A DNA stretch of 64,000 bases from Littorina saxatilis (lineage: Eukaryota > Mollusca > Gastropoda > Littorinimorpha > Littorinidae). The stretch lies in NCBI RefSeq assembly GCF_037325665.1, contig NC_090245.1, positions 102,945,514 through 103,009,513 on the forward strand, in the 5' to 3' direction. Positions within the stretch are counted from its first letter, which is position 1; every line of letters begins with the position of its first letter. A program made the translations under genes and the position numbers. Shown here piece by piece: positions 52,280 to 63,269 of the stretch. The notes under the pieces are model-generated. The model did not search any database. It was not told the DNA's origin and saw only the letters and a program-made list of their open reading frames with translations.

Positions 52280-52625
52280 ATTCTTCAACGCTCAGAATAC
52301 TGAAAACGGCACCCCAGACGACAGTACTGTTTCCATACGCGAATTTAACTTCCCTTGGAAAGTGGTTCGCTCAGGAGGCCTGTTTGTCTGACACTATAAG
52401 GACAGAGTTCTGAACATAGATGACAAAGATTCCGGAATGAACAAACATTTTGCGGATGCAGACACAGAAAGACGTCATGAAGAATGAGATGCTTCAAAAG
52501 ATACAGACTGTGACGATGACTGTGACGTCATTCCCATATAACGAGACGTCATTCACAGTTGTTCGGCCACTTCCGTCAAAAAGTAGATTTAGACAATCAA
52601 CGTAATCTCGTGTGGAAGAAAACGT
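52280..52625 (+). pseudogene. decayed exon of a probable secreted protein
   Basis: An excellent acceptor (TTTCTTCTCTTTACAG) opens FFNAQNTENGTPDDSTVSIR, EFNFPWKVVRSGGLFV. After an interruption come HYKDRVLNIDDKDSGMNKHF and, in another frame, QKIQTVTMTVTSFPYNETSF and TVVRPLP. The blocks are consecutive and look like one beta-rich extracellular domain with a glycosylation-type NET; the DSGMN context faintly recalls Ig-like domains. At least two interruptions mean the exon is dead. The upstream ATG frame with a leucine-rich start (MHTRLLFLLLLSFLLF) is simply the pyrimidine tract of the acceptor, not a signal peptide. Confidence 0.4.
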
Positions 52626-53438
52626 CTGTCACACAACCAAGTCGGAATAGCAGGTATTATTACCTATACACGCAAAGTCTGTCGAATTCTTCGGCAAAAA
52701 TCGTTGAAAATGATTTGCCCGCATCGGTGTGGAACTTGCACCATAATCTTCACCACCCTTACGTTTCCCCGTTTTTATCCTGTCTCCCTCCAGTTTCCAC
52801 TTCTAACACCGTCACTGTGCACAGCTTACAACTTAACAAGTGCATTGCATATTCTAATCAAATTCACAATTGGCGCATAGAGTCACCGGAAATGCGAATG
52901 CTTGCAATAAAATTCACGATTTGCTAAGCAAGTCACGTGGACAATATCGAGTCATAACGGAGTGGTTCCCAGCCATCGGTACTCGACTAGTTATGCAATG
53001 TTCATTGTTGATTGTCAAGCAATAAGTGAACATTTTGCACGCTTGTCATTTTTTTTTTTTTAGCGTAGCAGCTCAGGGCTTAGAGTAGCAGCGTAGCAAT
53101 TCCTGCAAAATCGGAGCATGCTGCGCCAAAATCGTAGCAATTGGCAGGTATGCTGTTCTCTAAGATATTCTGCTCATAGTCATAACCTCTGTAAGTTTAC
53201 CCCCATTATAAGACCTTATTATCTCAGGGTTATGTAGGTCTTAAAAGAAAGATTCCAGCGTCATAAAATAAGAGAATTCCTTATCACCCTTATGCCACCT
53301 GTATCAATCCACTCAAATTCCATGTTCAAACTGGCACAACCCCCAACATCCTCCCCACCACCGGACACACTCAACATTCACCAAATTTTTAAAAAGGATT
53401 TTTTTGTGCCCAGTGTATGTATTTGTAGCTGTACTCAC

Positions 53439-53585
53439 GATATCAACTTGTGGTATCCGTCTAGATGCCAGAGAGCGTTTGGTCCTGATACTTGGTACAG
53501 ACGACGTCTCGTGGGCCTCAACGCCAAAGCTCTGACAGCTACTCCACCAGGATCAACCCGCGGGATGGCTCCCCGTACTCTGTGC
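53439..53585 (-). CDS. integrase-core gene, exon 4
   Basis: Minus strand: HRVRGAIPRVDPGGVAVRAL, RPTRRRLYQVSGPNALWHL, DGYHKLI, ending at the donor ATATC|GTGAGT in phase 2. The RVDP..G, RRRxYxVxGPNALWHxDGxHKLI block is the hallmark linker just before the DDE core in the same gene family. Phase 2 fits the acceptor at 49198 exactly. The acceptor of this exon (CCACAAAG at about 53586, or GCACAG slightly further) does not match the phase-0 end of exon 3 in the simplest reading, so the upstream join is unresolved. Confidence 0.6.
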
Positions 53586-53916
53586 CTTTGTGGAGCGTGT
53601 AAGAATACAACTTATTACACTAACGTGACATACCACTCATGTCATAACAATACCATTCACTCTACATTGCATGTGTAAAGAGGTCTTGTCTGACAAGGAC
53701 CTGATTTTTCACTGCCTCCAATACCGAAACAAGCGTCCTTCTTTGAACACTCGGAAGAATTTTAAGAACGTAAACACCACACCAGTGACATTTCCTTGCT
53801 TTGACATAAAAGATTACACGAGGCATTCGGAGAGATCCAGGTTCAATTTTTAAGCTTCTTCAATCTGGGCGCTTCGACAAAGGGACATTTACAGCAATGA
53901 ACATGCAACAGTATGT

Positions 53917-54523
53917 ACAGGGTCCCCACTGGTTTTTAGAAACAAAATTCCATGACTTTCCCATGAGCCTCAATAACATTTTCCATGACTAGATCCACAG
54001 GTCGCCATTTCCGAACACGCAAACTTTTTACATCTTGTCACTGCCAGTTTTGACACTGGCTTGCTTTGCACTGAATTTGAGTCAGTTTCTACGCAGTGTC
54101 TCTTTGACAAGCAAGTCAAGCATTTGCTACGCAGTCAGATTATCGGTAATGTTTGCTGGTCCTGTCATTTCACTAAACTGGACCAGCCACTGTTTGTATC
54201 CATCTGCACTTTCGTAAATTCCGTTTCATAACCGTCACTAACACTGTGACTTGACGAACTGTCATTTTTTTCACCGCGATACACAGTTCATTGCGAAGAT
54301 CTTCCTTGGTAATTCGTTCCAATTCCGCATACTTTTTGTTGTCAAGAAACAACTCGAAAGAAAGCTGGCGTGCTAAAGGTTATTTTTTTTTCTTTCTTAT
54401 TTATGTTAAATTCCATGACTTGAATTGAAATTCCATGACTTGAATTGAAATTCCATGACTTTCCAGGTCTGGAAAATTAAAAATCAAATTCCATGACTTT
54501 CCATGACCTGTACGAACCCTGTA
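53917..54523 (+). mobile_element. ACAGGGTCCCCACT element, uninterrupted copy
   Basis: Left end ACAGGGTCCCCACTGG, right end CCTGTACGAACCCTGTA, imperfect inverted repeats. The body matches 14214-15025 and shows the empty site (GGTTTTTAGAAACAAAA) for the 13673-14213 insertion. Confidence 0.75.
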
Positions 54524-54536
54524 TGTAGGATAAACA

Positions 54537-54662
54537 GAATACTACATGGCTTCCTGTTTGATACCAGTTTTACACTAGTGTTTTGAAATATTGTTCGCAG
54601 TTTAATATTTAAAAGCACAACTTGAGTAAAACTGGTATTTCATAGGAAACCATATAGTATTC
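54537..54662. mobile_element. small foldback element
   Basis: ATACTACATGGCTTCCTGTT, GATACCAGTTTTAC on the left, GTAAAACTGGTATTTC and GGAAACCATATAGTAT on the right: imperfect inverted repeat of about 35 bp around a 55-bp core. Confidence 0.65.
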
Positions 54663-55323
54663 TCTATGTGGACAACAATGTCACAGGCTTACCCACTAAA
54701 GTTCTTTAGGAGCTTCTGACATATTTGCCTTAAAAACAACATGCAAAATAACTTGTGGAATCCAAAAGCACCATGTCGCATTAGTGGCCCAATTAGAGCT
54801 GCAGACTATTACGCTTTCGATGTAGCATGCTACTTGTAAAACAGAAAATGCTACTTCGTTATACAGACACTCTACAATGTTCATTTGTTCCTGCTGCTGT
54901 TTTCTTGTCTGAACACAGTTATTGCAACATTTGTGTCTTGACATATAAACATGTAGGTGCAGTGGATTATAAGATGATGCAATACTTAAAGATAAACACC
55001 ATTTGCTACACTATAAATTCAAGATTGCTACACATGAAGCTTCATAGGGGCTGACAGCTCTGCATCATACACCAGCACATAAATCTTACTGACTGAGTTG
55101 ATGTGTATTTACACATTGCACACCTCCCACATTGAAGTAAACAATTGAATATCTTCAGTTAATCGAAGTACACTTAAAGATGAAGTTCTCTCCATAGGAA
55201 TACTGTGCATCACCCTTGCATGTAAGTGAACTCAAAGTACTATGTGAACAGAACAGAACCAATTCTGGTCTGTTTGCAACCGCATGAACGCAGGAAAGAG
55301 ATCATTGTCAGATTGAATTACAA

Positions 55324-55826
55324 TTAACATTGACACGCTTCCATTTGAAACTTTTCAGTTGTCATTGTGGATTGACGCCCCGGGCCCCAGATCCTGCGTT
55401 TAACTTTATCCTCGACGAACAAAACAACAGGCACCAATTGGGTTGCCGCCTCACCTGTGATTGTGTTGACCAGGTTGGCAACCGAGCCAGACAGGGTAGA
55501 ATTGCTGGTACCGGTTGTCATCGATCCCGATGTTGAGGCGATGGCCTCACGATCACCCGAAACAGCTTCTTGCAGACGTTGGTTGTCTTTCTGGAGCGAG
55601 ACAATGGCCACTTGGCAGGTCTCTTGCCGCTCCCCCAGCCTGCGTAGTTCTGCCAATACCGCGGCCAAAGCAGTGGCGCTTTCTTCCCCTCCTGCTGTGG
55701 CTGACTCAAACCCACCGGGTTGTCGCTGCGAGGCTGTCTGGTTGCTGGCCCTCGGCCGACCTGCAGCGGCTCGGGTCACTTCGGCTACCCGCCTTGACGC
55801 TGCCCTCCTGGGAGGCATATTCCTGT
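55324..55826 (-). other. fossil retroelement-type ORF, N-terminal coiled coil
   Basis: The acceptor GTTTTTTATGCACAG then opens MPPRRAASRRVAEVTRAAAG, a low-complexity basic/Ser/Thr region, a coiled coil (ALAAVLAELRRLGERQE followed by SLQKDNQRLQ) and KVKRRIWG. This resembles N-terminal parts of ORFs in molluscan tyrosine-recombinase-type retroelements, by recall only. It looks partial: no reverse transcriptase or recombinase is nearby. It could alternatively be a host coiled-coil exon. Confidence 0.35.
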
Positions 55827-56019
55827 GCATAAAAAACAGGATATGTGAACACAGCCTTATTTGTCAGATTACTGAGAATTACACATAAGCCTTGAACTTG
55901 TCTGCTGCTCCTTGCAGGAGTTAACAACTCCTTCACTGTTCAGCCTGTAAAAGGTGTTTAATATCCCATACTTCTGAAGTTGTCACCAGATTTTGGGAGT
56001 CTGAAATACAAACCAAAGA

Positions 56020-56640
56020 AATTGATTAAAATCTGGCCCAAAGTACTTCAAACCAATTGTGTTTTCTGTGTCAAACTCAAATCCTGGCACCCAGTACCCC
56101 CACCAAACGAGTTTGGAATCTCTGAGGCTCAATACATTTATGACAAACAGAACACCAACAGGAAATTACATCATGGTTCTCTGAACTGTCACACACCAAC
56201 ATAATACCTGGCTAACAAATCCACATACTAACTAATGTTGGAATCTCTGAGGCCCTATAGCTTAATTTGACAAAAAGAACAACAGCGAACCATGTTTTCT
56301 GATTCTCTGAAAAATCAGCCCCACCATGAAATATTACCTAGCCCACGGTACATGTACTTTAACCAAAATAGTGTTTGTAATCTGTGAGGCACCAGCCAAC
56401 ACAAGTGACAACAGTACCTCCACATGAAATATTACCTAGCCCACAGTACCACAATCAAAATAAATTTGGAATCTCCTAGGCAAAATAACAGGTGATTGAC
56501 AAAACAGTACTTCCACAGGAACCAATATTTCCTCATTCACTGAAATGACAAACACCCGAGGTAATTGACATACAGTACCTCCACAGGAACAAATATTCTG
56601 ATTCTCTGAATTGACAAACGCTCACATGAAAAGGCATCGT
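56020..56640. repeat. diverged tandem repeat, about 110-130 bp
   Basis: TTTGGAATCTCTGAGGC, CATGAAATATTACCTAGCCC and CAGTACCTCCACAGGAAC recur at irregular spacing, four or five degenerate units. A minus-strand ORF next to it (56657-56962) ends at a donor-like CAG|GTGAGA but has no recognised domain. Confidence 0.55.
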
Positions 56641-57145
56641 AACACCAACATGTTCATCAGAATCTCACCTGAAAATTATTTCCAAGTACTCTGGAAAAAC
56701 ACTGATCCATACTATCCACCAACACAGAAACATACTGTTGAAACATGTCACGATATCTTGATTTGACAGAACACTCAACAATCGTGTTGATCGAAGAACC
56801 ATTCCGGATCCACCTTGAACTGGTTTTTAGACAAGGGACATCATCCACAACGAGCCTGTCATAAACTCGAGTTACTTCCCATCTACCGATCTGGTTGACC
56901 CCATTTAGAGCCGTCGATTTATGCCACCCACCCGCATCAAACAAGAAAGAAAATGTAAACAATTTGAAGATTCCCTGTTCCTATACCCGTGCTTTGTAAG
57001 CTGATCAGTCAAAACGCACAATGCAACCTGACCCGGCTACAACATTATTTAATCACACAAAAACCGACTGTGTTTATCGCCTGACGAAGGGACTTGTACA
57101 ACCTGGCCTGTCCTGACGTTGCTTGATCTTCTTGATCTTGATATG

Positions 57146-57413
57146 TTACGCCAACAGGTCCCAAGCTTGGGAATATACGTTTGCTAGATGCACACCATCA
57201 CCCAGGAAATGACGCTGCAAATTCAGGTAACGTAAACTGTTTTCCAGCGGAAAACATAAAATCATGGTCCCAAAATACAACTCTAGGGGAGTCCACAGTG
57301 CCCTGCCGAAGCAACGCATTGACCTCCATAGCTGCGGCGTTGTATGATGGATCGAAACACACACACAGACAGACAGACAGACACACACACATACACCACG
57401 ACCCTCGTCTCAA
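57146..57413 (-). other. fossil SGNH-hydrolase-like fragment of a retroelement
   Basis: Minus-strand blocks SYNAAAMEVNALLRQG, RVVFWDHDFMF and DGVHLANVY resemble the end of SGNH (GDSL) hydrolase-like domains, where the DGVHL block holds the last catalytic pair. Such domains occur in ORFs of several molluscan retroelements. The fragment is broken, short and flanked by another repeat. No further parts recognised. Confidence 0.4.
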
Positions 57414-57468
57414 TTCCCCCCTCTACGTTAAAATATTTAGTCAAAACTTGACTAAATATAAAAACGGT
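57389..57468 (+). mobile_element. AACAAGTCGCGTAAGG repeat, 3' end only
   Basis: ACATACACCACGACCCTCGT, then AAATATTTAGTCAAAACTTG and ACTAAATATAAAAACG, as in 34215-34301, preceded by a CAGA/CACA tract. Confidence 0.8.
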
Positions 57469-57593
57469 ATTACTTAACTTTAAAATCAGAATCTGTGACT
57501 GTGAAACATTGGTCCATTTCTCAGTTGTTTTTCAACAGTTTAAAATTCCTTTTTGAAGCTTTACTATTCTAATATTCAGCACAGAAGAGTTAC

Positions 57594-57705
57594 CTGAAGT
57601 ACTGTCCCCTGTCCTTTCAGACGAGCTTGTATCATTAAGGACCCAGTAAGCTTGTTGGAAGCAGTAATTGGTTCCACCAACGCATCCAACTCTTGATCAG
57701 ATATC
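57594..57705 (-). CDS. integrase-core gene, exon 3
   Basis: Acceptor GTGTATTCCAG, donor GTACTTCAG|GTAACT. Reads ISDQELDALVEPITASNKLT, GSLMIQARLKGQGTVLQ. This is the ISDxELDxxVxxI...GxxxxxxRLxxxGxxVQ helix-turn-helix-like block that precedes the integrase core in the same family. Incoming phase 2 matches exon 2 exactly (CG|G); outgoing phase is 0. Confidence 0.65.
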
Positions 57706-57913
57706 CTGGAATACACCATGCGTTGTACAGTTTACAAGTAGCATTCCATTTTCCCTGAAAATTGCCAAACACTTTTATTACTTGCGTTGTATCGATAAAC
57801 GAAGCACAAGTAAGAAACAATAATAAAAGCAAAGAAAATAGCAACACGATATGCAAACATCTAACAAAGCCGAGCAAGCAGAATGACAGGTTTAATGAAA
57901 AACAAAGAGGTAC

Positions 57914-58009
57914 CGATTCGGAAACAAGATCGCGATTCTTTCCTTCGCTGCACGACGCAAATCTTCTGTGACCTTTGACCAAACGTAGCTTCCACATTCG
58001 ATCACCGTG
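57914..58009 (-). CDS. integrase-core gene, exon 2
   Basis: The acceptor ATTAAGCTGAG (58010-58011) and the donor GAATCG|GTACCT bracket 96 bp. Reads TVIECGSYVWSKVTEDLRRA, AKERIAILFPN. Phase 2 in (AG|C) and phase 2 out fit exons 1 and 3. An acceptor five bases earlier would meet a stop at once. The helical, charged reading matches the N-terminal part of this family as I recall it. Not open from an ATG, so a simple ORF search misses it. Confidence 0.6.
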
Positions 58010-58279
58010 CTCAGCTTAATATTTACAACAGAAAGCCGAGGGGGTGGAATACCGAGATGAACCTACAGAAATGTGCATCCTCAAACCTGACATATTCATC
58101 CCAACATTTAATGAACTCCAAAACTGTTAAACACAGAAAGTTGCTTTTAGTTTTACACGCCATCTTTGATTGCCACTGCCAGTGGTTATCAAACCGGGAC
58201 CCGGTACCCGTGTTTCAAAGATCACGCATTGTTTCTTCCATTAAGTCACAAATGAACAAGCAAACAAAACGTTGCTTAC

Positions 58280-58404
58280 CTTCTTAAAACTTCTTCTGGC
58301 TCATTACCAGACTGCAACAAATTGACGTCGCAATGGCGGGTCTGATCCAGTGGCGTCACCGGAAGTAGTATCTCCACGAGATTGTCGCTTTGCATGTCGT
58401 ACAT
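58280..58404 (-). CDS. integrase-core gene, exon 1
   Basis: ATG at 58404 with A at -3, then MYDMQSDNLVEILLPVTPLD, QTRHCDVNLLQSGNEPEEVL and R, leaving AG before the donor GTAAGC. The phase-2 end completes Ser with the first base of exon 2. The start lies 30 bp downstream (in gene sense) of the palindromic array 58434-58766, which thus occupies its promoter or 5' UTR. The full locus would span 58404 to 48480 with large introns filled by repeats. It may be a host gene domesticated from an integrase or a spliced copy that later broke. Confidence 0.55.
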
Positions 58405-58433
58405 TTTCCGATTCAAGTTCTAATTTATTTCAG

Positions 58434-58797
58434 CCGCATTTATTAAATGCAGCTGCATTTAAAAATAAATACAGCTGTATTTAAAAATAATTACACCTGT
58501 ATCTAAAAATAATTACAGGTGTATTTATTTTTAAATACAGCTGTATTTACTATTAAATACAGGTGTAATTATTTTTAAATACAGCTGTATTTATTTTTAA
58601 ATGCAGCTGTATTTAAAAATAATTACACCTGTATTTAATAATAAATACAGCTGTATATATTTTTAAATACAGGTGTAATTATTTTTAAATACAGCTGTAT
58701 TTATGATTAAATACAGCTGTATTTATCATTAAATACAGCTGTATTTATTTTAAATTACAGCTGTAATAGTTATGAGCCAAACGGCTTTCCATAGTGG
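58434..58797 (-). repeat. palindromic CAGCTG array 2 with terminal motif
   Basis: Fifteen units AAATACAGCTGTATTT (nine or ten) or with CACCTG/CAGGTG centres, spaced about 22 bp, ending on the high-coordinate side with the terminal motif GAGCCAAACGGCTTTCCATA, the reverse complement of that at 36503. Relative to exon 1 of the integrase-core gene the terminal motif is distal and the array proximal, the same polarity as array 1 and the start at 37162. Cut off by the assembly gap at 58801. Confidence 0.95.
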
Positions 58798-58800
58798 ACA

Positions 58801-59000
58801 NNNNNNNNNNNNNNNNNNNNNNNNNNNNNNNNNNNNNNNNNNNNNNNNNNNNNNNNNNNNNNNNNNNNNNNNNNNNNNNNNNNNNNNNNNNNNNNNNNNN
58901 NNNNNNNNNNNNNNNNNNNNNNNNNNNNNNNNNNNNNNNNNNNNNNNNNNNNNNNNNNNNNNNNNNNNNNNNNNNNNNNNNNNNNNNNNNNNNNNNNNNN
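58801..59000. other. assembly gap (200 N)
   Basis: Exactly 200 N; next to a palindromic array that is probably hard to assemble. Confidence 1.
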
Positions 59001-59237
59001 AATGATTAGGGTTCTATGGCTGATATCACGAGACAGTACTTCTCTATTTTTACTGGATTCACACACAAAAACGTGACTTGTCCCGAGTCATGTTTTTAAC
59101 TCAGATTTTTTTGTATTACATGTTAGCGCCAAGAAAGATTCCAATTATACGATGAGTGCGTCGAACACTGCCAACATTTGTCTTCAAAACTGGCTTTGTC
59201 TGCATTGGCATTTCACAGGAGCTTGTATCAAAGCGCA

Positions 59238-59550
59238 GGTGTAACACGAGAAAATTACTCCCACGAGATTTTTACTCCGGAGTAAACATTTCGTACGAAA
59301 AAGTTACTCCCTTTACGAAAAAAGCACTCCCCTATTGCACGCGAAAATTACTCCCCAAGACAGGTGAGTTCCGAGTAAACATTTCGTTCAAAAATGTTAC
59401 TCCCCTGACGAATAAATAACGAATAAATTACTTTTTTCGTGCCTTGGGGAGTTATTTTTTCGTACGAAAAGTGTACTCGGATTAAAAATTTCGTACGAAA
59501 TATTTACTCCGGAGTACATTTTTTGTGGAGTAAAAATTTCGTGTTACACC
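59238..59550. mobile_element. GGTGTAACACGA MITE
   Basis: Ends GGTGTAACACGAGAAAATTA and TAAAAATTTCGTGTTACACC are inverted repeats. The inside repeats ACTCC, TTTCGTACGAAA and CGGAGTA words many times. 313 bp, non-coding. The ORFs across it only reflect the repeats. Confidence 0.8.
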
Positions 59551-60200
59551 GGTCGATTGAAGTGTCATACTCCTTAACCTTACATGTACTACTACTCGTA
59601 GTGTTGCAAACTCCTGTGGTACTTGATGCTGGCTGGAGGCCTTGGCTCGAATCCACACCAAAACGTCATGTATTGTGTTCCATGTGACGAAATGATTTTG
59701 GTCGTGTGTGGGGGGGATTTCTTTGCCTGATATCAGCATAGTTTGGAGCGGTCTACGTTACTTTCCTTTTCTCGAAAACAGTACGTGGCTAGAATTAAAT
59801 CACCCAAACATGGCATGTCAAATACGCACTCAGGTATAAAAGATATGTATAGCCTACATTTTAAGCGCCAGGAAAGTTTCCGATCTGACAGAAAGAGTGA
59901 CGTAAGCTACCGACATTTGCTTCCAACTTCAGAATGTCGACATTGGTACTACGGTGACTCCTTGGCCGAAATGTATATATATGAAAAATTCGTGTTAAGC
60001 CAATATCTCCAGTGTGACTAAAGTTAGGAACCTAACGTTTTCGCACACACCCTATGCCACAGTATGCCAAACTACTCACCAAATTTGAGCTCAATTGACC
60101 CCAGACTACCAGAGATACAAGTCTTAGCTGTAGACAAACAACCAAACAAACAAACACACAAACAGACAAAGTGAAACCTAAAAGCCGCTTTATTACATAA

Positions 60201-60419
60201 GGCCAAAAAAAAGGTCTGTTTACGGTAACATAGGTAAAAAAAAAAATAGGGTCGGTAGGTCGGGATTTTTTTTTTCCAAAAAACCATATTTTTACGTTAT
60301 TTTGCAAAAAAAACCAAGATTTTTTTTTTCTTTTCCAAATGCCAAAAAAAAAGTCTAGGGTCGCGCGAAAAAAATAGGGTCGGTCGGGTTACCGTAAACA
60401 GACTATTTTTTTTTTGGCC
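60201..60419. mobile_element. TAA-flanked MITE (Harbinger-like), copy 2
   Basis: GGCCAAAAAAAAGGTCTGTT and TTTACGGTAACA mirrored by GTTACCGTAAACAGAC and TTTGGCC. TAA at 60198-60200 and 60420-60422. Diverged from copies 1 and 3 by the GTCTGTT instead of GGTGTGG block. Confidence 0.75.
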
Positions 60420-60777
60420 TAAAGGCGGCTCAAAAAGTTGCTAGCTCCATTACGTGTGACAAAAGGACGGAAGTGCGAGGGACATTTCTACGTATATGAC
60501 TGCTAATCAGTACAGGGTGTTTTCCCCCTCAGGCCTACTTGTCTTATTTTATCTTTCTCGTATCGACAAGGATTACAAAACACACGACTGGACACGGAAA
60601 ATACAAGACATGTCACCATTCATACGGTCATCCAACAATGCGAACAAATCCAGTAATACGGACAGGATATGCCAGGAAAGTTTCTGACCGTGTGATAAGT
60701 AGCCAACGTCTTAAGCTACCAAATATTACTTTAAAAACTCGCTTGCATGGGTACTGCCGGTGTTGGTCATGGACCTA

Positions 60778-61129
60778 TTCCACACAGACCACGAATCCCA
60801 CGATTCAAAATTTTGGCCACGAACTCACGATTCCGAAAAATCGTAGTTAATTCGTTACAAATTCGTAGTGCATTCTTAGGCATCGTAACTGAATCGTAAC
60901 CGATTCGTAGGCATTCGTCGGTATTCCTAACTCATTCGGGGATTCGTGGCTAAACTTTTGAACAGCTCTAAACTTTTGCCACGAATTCACGATTGCTCAA
61001 GAATTGCAAGAACTGACTACGAATATTATACGAATCAGTTAAGAACTTCACGAACTGATTACGATTCAACTACGAATCCTAAAATGTATCAATTCGTGGC
61101 GATTCGTGGGATTCGTGGTCTGTGTGGAA
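60778..61129. mobile_element. TA-flanked MITE with ATTCGTAG repeats
   Basis: Ends TTCCACACAGACCACGAATC and GATTCGTGGTCTGTGTGGAA, flanked by TA. The interior is built of many copies of ATTCGTAG, GAATCGTAAC, CACGAATTC and their complements. 352 bp. Confidence 0.85.
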
Positions 61130-62150
61130 TAGTGCCATTAGAGTCCTTGGCACGAATCCACACCAAACAAGTTACTTGCTGGCAGGGCTCCCCACGGACG
61201 CCCGTCCTAGTGCGTCCCGGGACCCCCACTTTCAATTTGTAGAGGGTCCTTGCATGGTCCCCCACTGCAGAATTTTAGAGGGTCCTAAGGGTCCAAAAGC
61301 CGAAAGGTCCCAGTGTACTTATAAAACATTAACGGTATCTACGGAACGCACGATAAAGGAAATTTAGTCCGTCCCAGGACCCGCTCTTTTAAAGTCAGTC
61401 TAGTGCGTCCCGGGACCATTCTGATGAGCATCGCTCCACGGCTATTGTCAGTTGTCTCTCTGACCGGACGCTACAGTCCTACGCGAATCTATCAAAAAAA
61501 GAATACAGAGTACAGAGTTATCTCCCATATGTTTTTCGCGAGCTCTGATCTAAATTTGAGATCAGTGTTCGCGAGACGAAAATGATTGCAGATTGGCCGA
61601 CTTCGACAGTGATCACCGTTCTGTTCTTCACAGTTATGATAAAGACATCGTTCTAAGGTCAAAACAAGTCGAAATTTTGGGACTGCTGCCGGAAGGAGAC
61701 CGTAATAACATGGTTTCATCACTGTCAACTGGTTACAGAAAAAATCGTCTGCTCCAGTGAGCGCCGAAACCAAACGGCTGATTATCACGTGACACTTTCG
61801 CCATATTTAGAGTTGTTTGCACAGTAAGTACAGTCGCGAAAAATAGCTCGCTTGAAACTGTCTTACATATCAATTCCTTTGTAATTTAAAAATTACAAAA
61901 CACCATGAAAAATCATTATCGAAGATCGCGAATCTGCTTATTTTAATAATACATCACAAAAAGCTCTAAATATGTTAAAAAAAAAATCGGTTTCCTTGCC
62001 AGACAAGGAAACTCAAGGCATCCTGTCACGGAGAGAATGAGCCGAACTCATTTTGACCTGAGTTCAGGATGGTCCCGGGTATGACTGTCTTAGCGCATAC
62101 ACACGCACATACCTAGACAAGACACAGACATAGACAGTAGGGTGGGTTGT
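61130..62150. other. no gene seen
   Basis: GTGCGTCCCGGGACC occurs twice (61210 and 61400) and GAGGGTCCTT/AGAGGGTCCTAAGG words recur. No domain in the ORFs. Confidence 0.4.
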
Positions 62151-62154
62151 TGAA

Positions 62155-62310
62155 CAGACAGGGGACATGGAAGGGGGTGGGGGGGTGGGGGTGGGTGGAA
62201 ACTGAGGTTGGGGGAAGGGAGGGATGGTGGGGGGGGGGGGGGGACTGAGGTTGAGGGAAGGGAGGGGGGGTAACTGAGGTTGGGGGAGGGGATAGAGGGG
62301 GGGGGGTTAG
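62155..62310. repeat. G-rich tract
   Basis: Repeated AACTGAGGTTGGGGGAAGGGA units (three) with poly-G runs; potential quadruplex-forming sequence. Confidence 0.85.
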
Positions 62311-62544
62311 GTGGGGACGGTGGTCACACTTTAGCCTCCAAGTATACATGGGGTTTAATTATCGGCATAAAAGTACTGTATAACATGTTATGAATAAATG
62401 GGTCAGGGGGTATCACATTCAAAAATGTTCATACGAAATCAATCAATACAATTATCCTATGGCATCAATGAAAAAGGTGTCTATATAAACACCAATCTTT
62501 TGCAAATTTACCATAATAATTATTTACACTAGCAGAAATTAATA

Positions 62545-62605
62545 TGTAAAGCGTTTAGAAAACGTCAAGCGCTATATAAATCTCCCATATAAATATAAAT
62601 AAATA
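62545..62605 (+). repeat. SINE tail fragment
   Basis: AAGCGTTTAGAAAACGTCAAG, CGCTATATAAATCTCCCAT followed by ATAAATAAATA: a tail seen in many molluscan SINEs (recall). Confidence 0.5.
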
Positions 62606-63018
62606 AAAGTTGACATATGTAAAAATAGAGCGTGTCCATGGTGATGCATCCTATCACTATTGGAATGTCACTCTTATGAGTTGAAACGCATCGCATCACT
62701 TCACAATAATAACAGAAGCAGCAACAAAAACAGATTATGGTTGCGGTGATATGCATTATCATAAGACCAAAGGACTGCCTGTTTTATTTCTGTCAGTACC
62801 TCCCCGAAGATAATCTCCCCCTCAGAAAAAGGACAACTGAGAAAAAAAATCAGCAAGAACAAACATGTGTCATTACAATAAGACGACGCACTGAAAAAGG
62901 ATTGTGCACGCATACACGTTTGCTTGAGCGATCAGAAGACAACCTAAAATTCAATTTGATTTTCTTTAATTACATGTTTTTGGTAACTCCCAGAAAGGAT
63001 GGGGGACGAGCAACAAAG

Positions 63019-63120
63019 AAAGAAAGAAAGAAACAAACAAACAAAGGAAGAAACAAACAAGCAAACAAGCAAATAAACAAACAGACAACCAAATAAATAA
63101 ACAAACAAACAAACAAGCAA
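63019..63120 (+). repeat. (AAAC)n/(AAAG)n microsatellite
   Basis: Tetranucleotide repeats with AAAT variants; long minus-strand frames here are artefacts. The region 62606-63018 holds no recognised feature. Confidence 0.9.
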
Positions 63121-63269
63121 ACCACGCACAAACAGAGTATCAGTAAACACAGGTTGGTTCAGGCCTTGAGAAACCTACATCTTATCAGTTTTGCATGAGG
63201 CTTGTACACAAATTCCATTCCATCACGCAGTTAGCAATACAAGCACACACAAAAAAAGTGCCCTCGTAA

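Noticed and set aside
52228-52413. ORF starting MHTRLLFLLLLSFLLF, looking like a signal peptide
   Set aside because: The hydrophobic start is a pyrimidine tract of a splice acceptor; the coherent reading begins after CAG in another frame.
53292-53678. 128-codon plus-strand ORF
   Set aside because: Antisense shadow of integrase-core exon 4, which has the recognisable family motif and matching splice phase on the minus strand.
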